Assembly: GCA_031269405.1 (NCBI GenBank)
Contig: JAISZE010000120.1
Span: 1-9,052 of the forward strand
Length of the DNA: 9,052 nucleotides
Source of the DNA: Treponema sp.
Lineage (GTDB): Bacteria; Spirochaetota; Spirochaetia; Treponematales; Breznakiellaceae
Direction of reading: 5' to 3'
Shown: in pieces, positions 6,161 through 9,052 of the stretch
Position numbering within the stretch: position 1 is the first letter of the stretch
Layout: the number at the start of each line of letters is the position of its first letter
Notes under the pieces: generated by a model
Told to the model about the DNA's origin: nothing
Databases searched by the model: none
What the model saw: the letters and a program-made list of their open reading frames with translations, nothing else
Program-made: the position numbers and the translations under genes

Positions 6161-8584
6161 TTGTACAAGCCCCATATCGCTCTGGAAGTCCGCATCCTTC
6201 TAGGAGGAAACTCCGAATCCCAGGGTATGAAAACCTTCTGTTCCTGCACCGCCCGGGAGTCCTGCCCTGTATGCCGGGGAGAAGCCCCGCCGCGCCTGAA
6301 CCCCCAGGCAGCGGGGAAAGCCTATCTCCTCACCAGGGGGCTGGGAGGCTCTATCATCCGGGAAGCGGGATACGAGCGGAATTTGACCACCCCTTCTATG
6401 CCGGAGGGGCACGCCCTTTCCAGGTACTCCGTGAAACTAGGCGAAAACGCTTTTATGGACATCATGTTCCACCGCAGAAAAAAGCGCGTCAAGATTGACG
6501 AAATTCGCATCGAAGAAGACGCTGGCAGGCTTATCCGCCCGGCCAAACAGGAGCCTTACATGGATTATTCCAGCGCCGGGCTCCCCTCTCTCAGGCTCAA
6601 AACCGCCGCGGATTTCGAAATCGGCGAGGAAGCGGAGGTCTTCCTTTCCGGCCTCCGCAGGCGCGTCCAGTACCTTGAGATACTCCGGCAGGGCCCTGTT
6701 CCCCAGATACCCTGGGAAAGCCTTATCCGCTGTAACGCCTATGCGGCTATCGCCCTCTACCCCCAGAGCCCGGATTACTGCGTAAAGCTCAGGAACCTCA
6801 ATTCCTTCAATTTTGTTTACAAAGCGATCAACGCGGAGCTGTCCCGGCAGGAAGAAATCATCACCAACGGGGGCACAGTGGTGAGCGAAAGCCGGATTTG
6901 GAACGAGGCGAAAAACACCACCGAACCCTTCAAGATCCGGACCCAGGAAAAACCGCGCTTTGAAACGCCCCCGGTCCCCCCTTTTGCACCGGGCCCTGAT
7001 ATCCTGGAAGCCCTGGATCACTTCACCGTGGAACTCCCCGAATTCCGCAGAGACCGGATTATGGATCAGTACGGCCTTACCCTGCTCCAGGCTGAATTTG
7101 TCTGCGACGAAAAGAGCAGGGCCGACTACTTTGAGAAGACCGTCGCCCTGGGGGCCCCTTCGAAGGAATGCGCCCAGTGGATGGCCTCTCATGTCATAAA
7201 GGAAATCCGGCGCCTGAACCAGAACCTGGTAACAACCCCTTTGGGGCCTGAACGGTTTTCCAGGATACTCAAAATGCTCGGGGAACGGAGAATCCACGGC
7301 GGCATCGCCAAACAGGCCGTTACGGCAGTGCTGGAAGAGGACCGGGACCCTGAAGCCGTCATCCAGGACCGGGGCTGGGAACAGCTTACGGACAGGAAGG
7401 CTATAGAGGCGCTTGTCAAAAAGATTGTAGACAGCAACCCCCAGGAGGTCCGCCGCATCAGGGAAGGCGACGCCGGCCCCATCCAGTTCCTCACGGGCCT
7501 TATAATGAAGGAAACTTCAGGGCTCGCCGAACCAACGCTGGTCAAGGAAATACTGAAAGAACAGCTTTCAGTATCCCTAGTCTATGTACTCTCTATGGGA
7601 GGGGCTATTTCAGGCCGTGTAGGGGAAGACGGGGCGGTCGAAAGCGGGGACGGGCAGATACTTAGAAACCTTCTGGCTGGCGAAATGGAAGCCCGGACCG
7701 GCAGCCGGATAGACGTTTCCAGGGTGAGATTTGAATCGATCCAGGTAGGGCGCCTTCTTTCGGAAGAGATAGTTCCTGCCGACTGGGCGGCGCTCATAGA
7801 AACTGTGGCCGAAAAACTCAACTCAGGAACGGCCAACGGCATCGTAGTCGCCCATGGAACCGATACCCTTCCCTATACAGCGCCTCTGCTTTACTGGCTC
7901 TTTGCCGACGCCGGGGCCCCTATAGTGCTGGCAGCGTCATCCTCAACTCCTGACCGGACCACAGAGGCGGCCCGGACCATGCAGAAAGCGGTTACTCTGG
8001 CTTTGAACAAACCGAAAGGGGTCTATGCGGCCCATGGCGGCAAAGTGCTCTCGCCGCTAAACCTCAAATTCGAGCGCATCGGCTTTGGGGCGGACCAGTT
8101 CAGAAACTGGAACACCGAACGGCCCGTGTTCGAAGGTTCGTCCCTGCTTACAGGCCCTTTGGAAGCGGACCGTTACGTGCTCGCCCAGCTCCTGGAAGAC
8201 GCGGTAAACTCCATGTGCGTAATCAGGATCTATCCGGGGCTCCGTTCGGATTACCTCGTCTCGCTCATGGACAGGGGGGTGAAGAATTTCTTCCTGGAGC
8301 TCTACGACACCGGGACGGCGGGTTTCCGGGAAGGCCCGTATTCGCTCAAACGGGCCTTTACTATAGGCAAACGCCGGAACGCCCGGTTTTACTGTTCCTC
8401 CCAGCAGGAGGGGATAGTGGATTTCTCCGGCTACGCCACTTCCCGGGAACTCTGGCGCGCCGGAGCGGTTCCTATGGGGCCTTACACTACAGAAACCGCA
8501 GTTGCCCGCTTCTTGGCGGCCAGTATCATCGCCGACAGCGAGGACGAACTGGCAGAGCTGATGGAAGCCGCTCCGGCTACCTAA
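6161..8584 (+). CDS. GatB-like amidotransferase subunit fused to an asparaginase/GatD-like domain
   Basis: An 807-residue fusion. Residues 1-469 follow GatB of the Glu/Asp-tRNA amidotransferase from end to end. The start is YKPHIALEV, then four zinc-type Cys (27, 29, 35, 38), EEDAG (118-122), LRNLNSF (210-216), a helical domain, and a YqeY-like tRNA-binding tail with FLTGLIMKETSG near 443-454. There is no AspRS-like insertion, so it is GatB-like and not GatE. From 470 an L-asparaginase fold begins: MGGAISG (479-485), VAHGTDT (563-569), a probable active-site Lys636 and a C-terminal domain. Catalysis is doubtful. GatB LEVH is LEVR, the YPD block is TPS, RCDANIS is RCNAYAA, and the asparaginase TGGTIAG nucleophile is Ala482. 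I chose TTG 6161 because GAGGTGAT sits 5 nt upstream and the protein then starts like GatB. The GTG at 6155 overlaps that site. It is most likely a repurposed paralogue. Confidence 0.85.
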   Translation: MYKPHIALEVRILLGGNSESQGMKTFCSCTARESCPVCRGEAPPRLNPQAAGKAYLLTRGLGGSIIREAGYERNLTTPSMPEGHALSRYSVKLGENAFMDIMFHRRKKRVKIDEIRIEEDAGRLIRPAKQEPYMDYSSAGLPSLRLKTAADFEIGEEAEVFLSGLRRRVQYLEILRQGPVPQIPWESLIRCNAYAAIALYPQSPDYCVKLRNLNSFNFVYKAINAELSRQEEIITNGGTVVSESRIWNEAKNTTEPFKIRTQEKPRFETPPVPPFAPGPDILEALDHFTVELPEFRRDRIMDQYGLTLLQAEFVCDEKSRADYFEKTVALGAPSKECAQWMASHVIKEIRRLNQNLVTTPLGPERFSRILKMLGERRIHGGIAKQAVTAVLEEDRDPEAVIQDRGWEQLTDRKAIEALVKKIVDSNPQEVRRIREGDAGPIQFLTGLIMKETSGLAEPTLVKEILKEQLSVSLVYVLSMGGAISGRVGEDGAVESGDGQILRNLLAGEMEARTGSRIDVSRVRFESIQVGRLLSEEIVPADWAALIETVAEKLNSGTANGIVVAHGTDTLPYTAPLLYWLFADAGAPIVLAASSSTPDRTTEAARTMQKAVTLALNKPKGVYAAHGGKVLSPLNLKFERIGFGADQFRNWNTERPVFEGSSLLTGPLEADRYVLAQLLEDAVNSMCVIRIYPGLRSDYLVSLMDRGVKNFFLELYDTGTAGFREGPYSLKRAFTIGKRRNARFYCSSQQEGIVDFSGYATSRELWRAGAVPMGPYTTETAVARFLAASIIADSEDELAELMEAAPAT

Positions 8585-8608
8585 ATTTGACGCCGTCGTC
8601 AAGTTTTT
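8583..8608 (+). terminator. Intrinsic terminator overlapping the fusion gene's stop codon
   Basis: TTGACG (8587-8592) and CGTCAA (8597-8602) enclose a 4-nt loop. The stem extends through a T-G wobble and three A-T pairs back into the TAA stop. A run of five T (8604-8608) forms the tail. It fits a Rho-independent terminator placed with almost no 3' untranslated region. Confidence 0.6.
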
Positions 8609-8700
8609 CATACACTTCGGCGCGGTAAACCCCCTCATTGATTGAAACATTGAAAAACGTCGAAAAAACGGTTTTTTTTATGATTTTTGTAAAAATTCAC

Positions 8701-8730
8701 TTGACAAGGAAAAAAATCCCATGGTACAAT
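8701..8730 (+). promoter_or_regulatory. Strong extended -10 sigma-70 promoter
   Basis: A perfect -35 TTGACA (8701-8706) is followed after 18 nt by TACAAT (8725-8730, five of six), preceded by TGG, the extended -10 motif. AT-rich DNA upstream (about 8645-8698) could act as an UP element. Transcription would start near 8737, immediately before the inverted-repeat element at 8741-8862. It is the best promoter in the window. Confidence 0.8.
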
Positions 8731-8736
8731 ACCTAT

Positions 8737-8819
8737 AAATAGTGTCTGTCCACAAAGCCGGTTACTTTGCGGACAGACCTTGCATTTTTTCGCCTAAAGG
8801 CTACAAAAATGCCTTTTTT
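8737..8819 (+). ncRNA. Candidate small RNA or attenuated leader, about 83 nt
   Basis: The strong promoter at 8701-8730 would start RNA near 8737. The product folds into hairpin 1: GTCTGTCC (8744-8751) with GGACAGAC (8771-8778), one A-C mismatch, then CAAAG with CTTTG and a 7-nt loop. The terminator hairpin and six T (8782-8819) end it. No ORF of note lies inside. It could be a free sRNA, the aborted leader of the ORF at 8935, or only a by-product of an inserted element. I match it to no known RNA family. Confidence 0.5.
8782..8819 (+). terminator. Intrinsic terminator inside the element/leader
   Basis: GCATTTTT (8782-8789) pairs with AAAAATGC (8805-8812). An inner GCC/GGC stem (8792-8794 and 8799-8801) carries a TAAA loop, and C plus six T (8814-8819) follow. 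It sits about 45 nt downstream of the predicted transcription start. Confidence 0.65.
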
Positions 8820-8825
8820 AAGGTA

Positions 8826-8859
8826 GTCTGTCAATAATGTGTCTACATTATTGACAGAC
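8826..8859. repeat. Perfect 15-bp hairpin
   Basis: GTCTGTCAATAATGT (8826-8840) and ACATTATTGACAGAC (8845-8859) are exact inverted copies around a GTCT loop. Its outer seven bases repeat the stem of hairpin 1, so the arms of the two hairpins could exchange partners and enclose the terminator between them. Confidence 0.85.
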
Positions 8860-8870
8860 ACTAAATAGTC

Positions 8871-8913
8871 CTATACATGGGCCGGTTTTGAAAACAGCCT
8901 TATATATGTATAG
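8871..8913 (+). repeat. Inverted repeat just upstream of a Shine-Dalgarno
   Basis: CTATACAT (8871-8878) and ATGTATAG (8906-8913) are perfect 8-bp inverted copies. The loop has inner GGC/GCC and GTTT/AAAC pairings. The hairpin ends 4 nt before AAGGAGG, so it could influence translation of the ORF at 8935. Confidence 0.5.
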
Positions 8914-8917
8914 TAAA

Positions 8918-8924
8918 AAGGAGG
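8918..8924 (+). promoter_or_regulatory. Strong Shine-Dalgarno for the ORF at 8935
   Basis: AAGGAGG lies 10 nt before ATG 8935 and 4 nt before a TTG at 8929. It is a near-perfect ribosome site and the main reason to believe the ORF that follows. Confidence 0.6.
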
Positions 8925-8934
8925 TATATTGTCC

Positions 8935-9052
8935 ATGAACGCCTCTTATCCGTTGTATTGTAAGCAGTATATCTCTGTGTTTGTGCGCCCCCCCCCCCCC
9001 GGGGGGCCAAAGCGGGGGGGGTGGGGTGATAATTTAAGACCAGGGGTTAAAA
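8935..9052 (+). CDS. Start of an unknown ORF crossing a poly-C tract, cut by the window end
   Basis: The ATG at 8935 follows AAGGAGG, and the frame stays open for 39 codons to the window edge. It begins MNASYPLYCKQYISVFVR, then the homopolymers give Pro-Pro-Pro-Pro-Gly-Gly and a Gly/Arg-rich stretch. The other two frames after the C tract stop at 9027-9029 and 9035-9037. So the present count of 13 C is the one that keeps this frame open, as expected for a phase-variable gene in the ON state. No family can be recognised from this fragment. It may equally be chance, since the poly-C region is low complexity. The leader upstream is heavily structured. Confidence 0.35.
   Translation, partial: MNASYPLYCKQYISVFVRPPPPGGPKRGGWGDNLRPGVK
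8988..9026. repeat. Poly-C/poly-G block (C13, G6, G8, G4)
   Basis: Thirteen C (8988-9000) are directly followed by six G (9001-9006), giving a 12-bp CCCCCC/GGGGGG palindrome. Runs of eight G (9014-9021) and four G (9023-9026) follow. The block is slippage-prone, and its G runs could form a quadruplex on the plus strand. Homopolymer counts may be inaccurate. Confidence 0.85.

Larger units (their letters stand above)
8741..8862. mobile_element. Candidate 122-bp miniature inverted-repeat element (MITE-like)
   Basis: The ends are perfect 10-bp inverted repeats, AGTGTCTGTC (8741-8750) and GACAGACACT (8853-8862). They are flanked on both sides by AAAT (8737-8740 and 8863-8866), the look of a 4-bp target duplication. 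Each end folds on itself into a hairpin built on the same GTCTGTC/GACAGAC stem, and the centre is also inverted-repeat rich. It encodes no protein. I cannot assign it to an IS family, and a structured regulatory leader is the alternative reading. Confidence 0.5.

Noticed and set aside
6437..7297. 286-codon minus-strand open frame inside the fusion gene
   Set aside because: It lies antisense to conserved GatB sequence with no supporting start site. The same applies to the minus-strand frame at 8057-8650.
6161..8584. Housekeeping gatB with an active asparaginase
   Set aside because: Key positions in both catalytic sites differ from consensus, so calling it functional GatB or asparaginase would overstate the evidence.
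8888..8916. Second promoter (TTGAAA ... TAGTAA) before the ORF at 8935
   Set aside because: The -10 is poor and the start would fall on or after the ribosome site.
1..9052. CRISPR arrays, tRNA or rRNA genes
   Set aside because: No regularly spaced repeats were seen on either strand, and no tRNA cloverleaf or rRNA segment could be recognised by eye in the spacers.

Overview
The window holds four large genes in two divergent transcription units, framed by AT-rich spacers full of hairpins and long G/C homopolymers. The genes are visibly GC-rich and use GC-ending codons, while the spacers are AT-rich. The best guess at a host is a spirochaete, possibly a higher-GC treponeme of the termite-gut kind. 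That rests on gene content, composition and poly-G tracts next to short ORFs, and not on any marker gene, so it is tentative.

Left flank (1-670): a possible 45-codon ORF runs into a 16-G tract. A gene-free AT-rich stretch follows, then a block of nested inverted repeats abutting the end of ppk. Minus-strand unit, transcribed from about 5971 down to 671: a GH63/MGH-like (alpha/alpha)6-barrel protein, then a Ppx/GppA-HD phosphatase, then polyphosphate kinase ppk1. The first two genes are 26 bp apart. An 80-bp spacer with a hairpin separates the phosphatase from ppk. Ppk makes polyphosphate and the Ppx relative probably degrades it or a related phosphate, so the unit looks like storage and stress metabolism.

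Plus-strand gene (6161-8584): the most unusual gene here. It is a full-length GatB-like protein (amidotransferase subunit B, with its helical and YqeY-type tRNA-binding tail) fused directly to an L-asparaginase/GatD-like domain. Several GatB active-site positions are changed, and the first catalytic Thr of the asparaginase is Ala. The tRNA-binding tail and the second asparaginase motif (HGTDT) are kept. It looks like a repurposed paralogue and not the housekeeping GatB.

Right flank (8585-9052): a terminator overlaps the fusion gene's stop codon. A near-consensus extended -10 promoter then leads into a 122-bp element with 10-bp terminal inverted repeats and matching AAAT flanks. That element contains two strong hairpins and an intrinsic terminator. 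After it come a fourth hairpin, a strong Shine-Dalgarno and an ATG that opens a frame through a 13-C tract to the window edge. This can be read as a small RNA, an attenuated or switch-like leader, or a miniature transposon inserted just behind a promoter. These readings are not exclusive.
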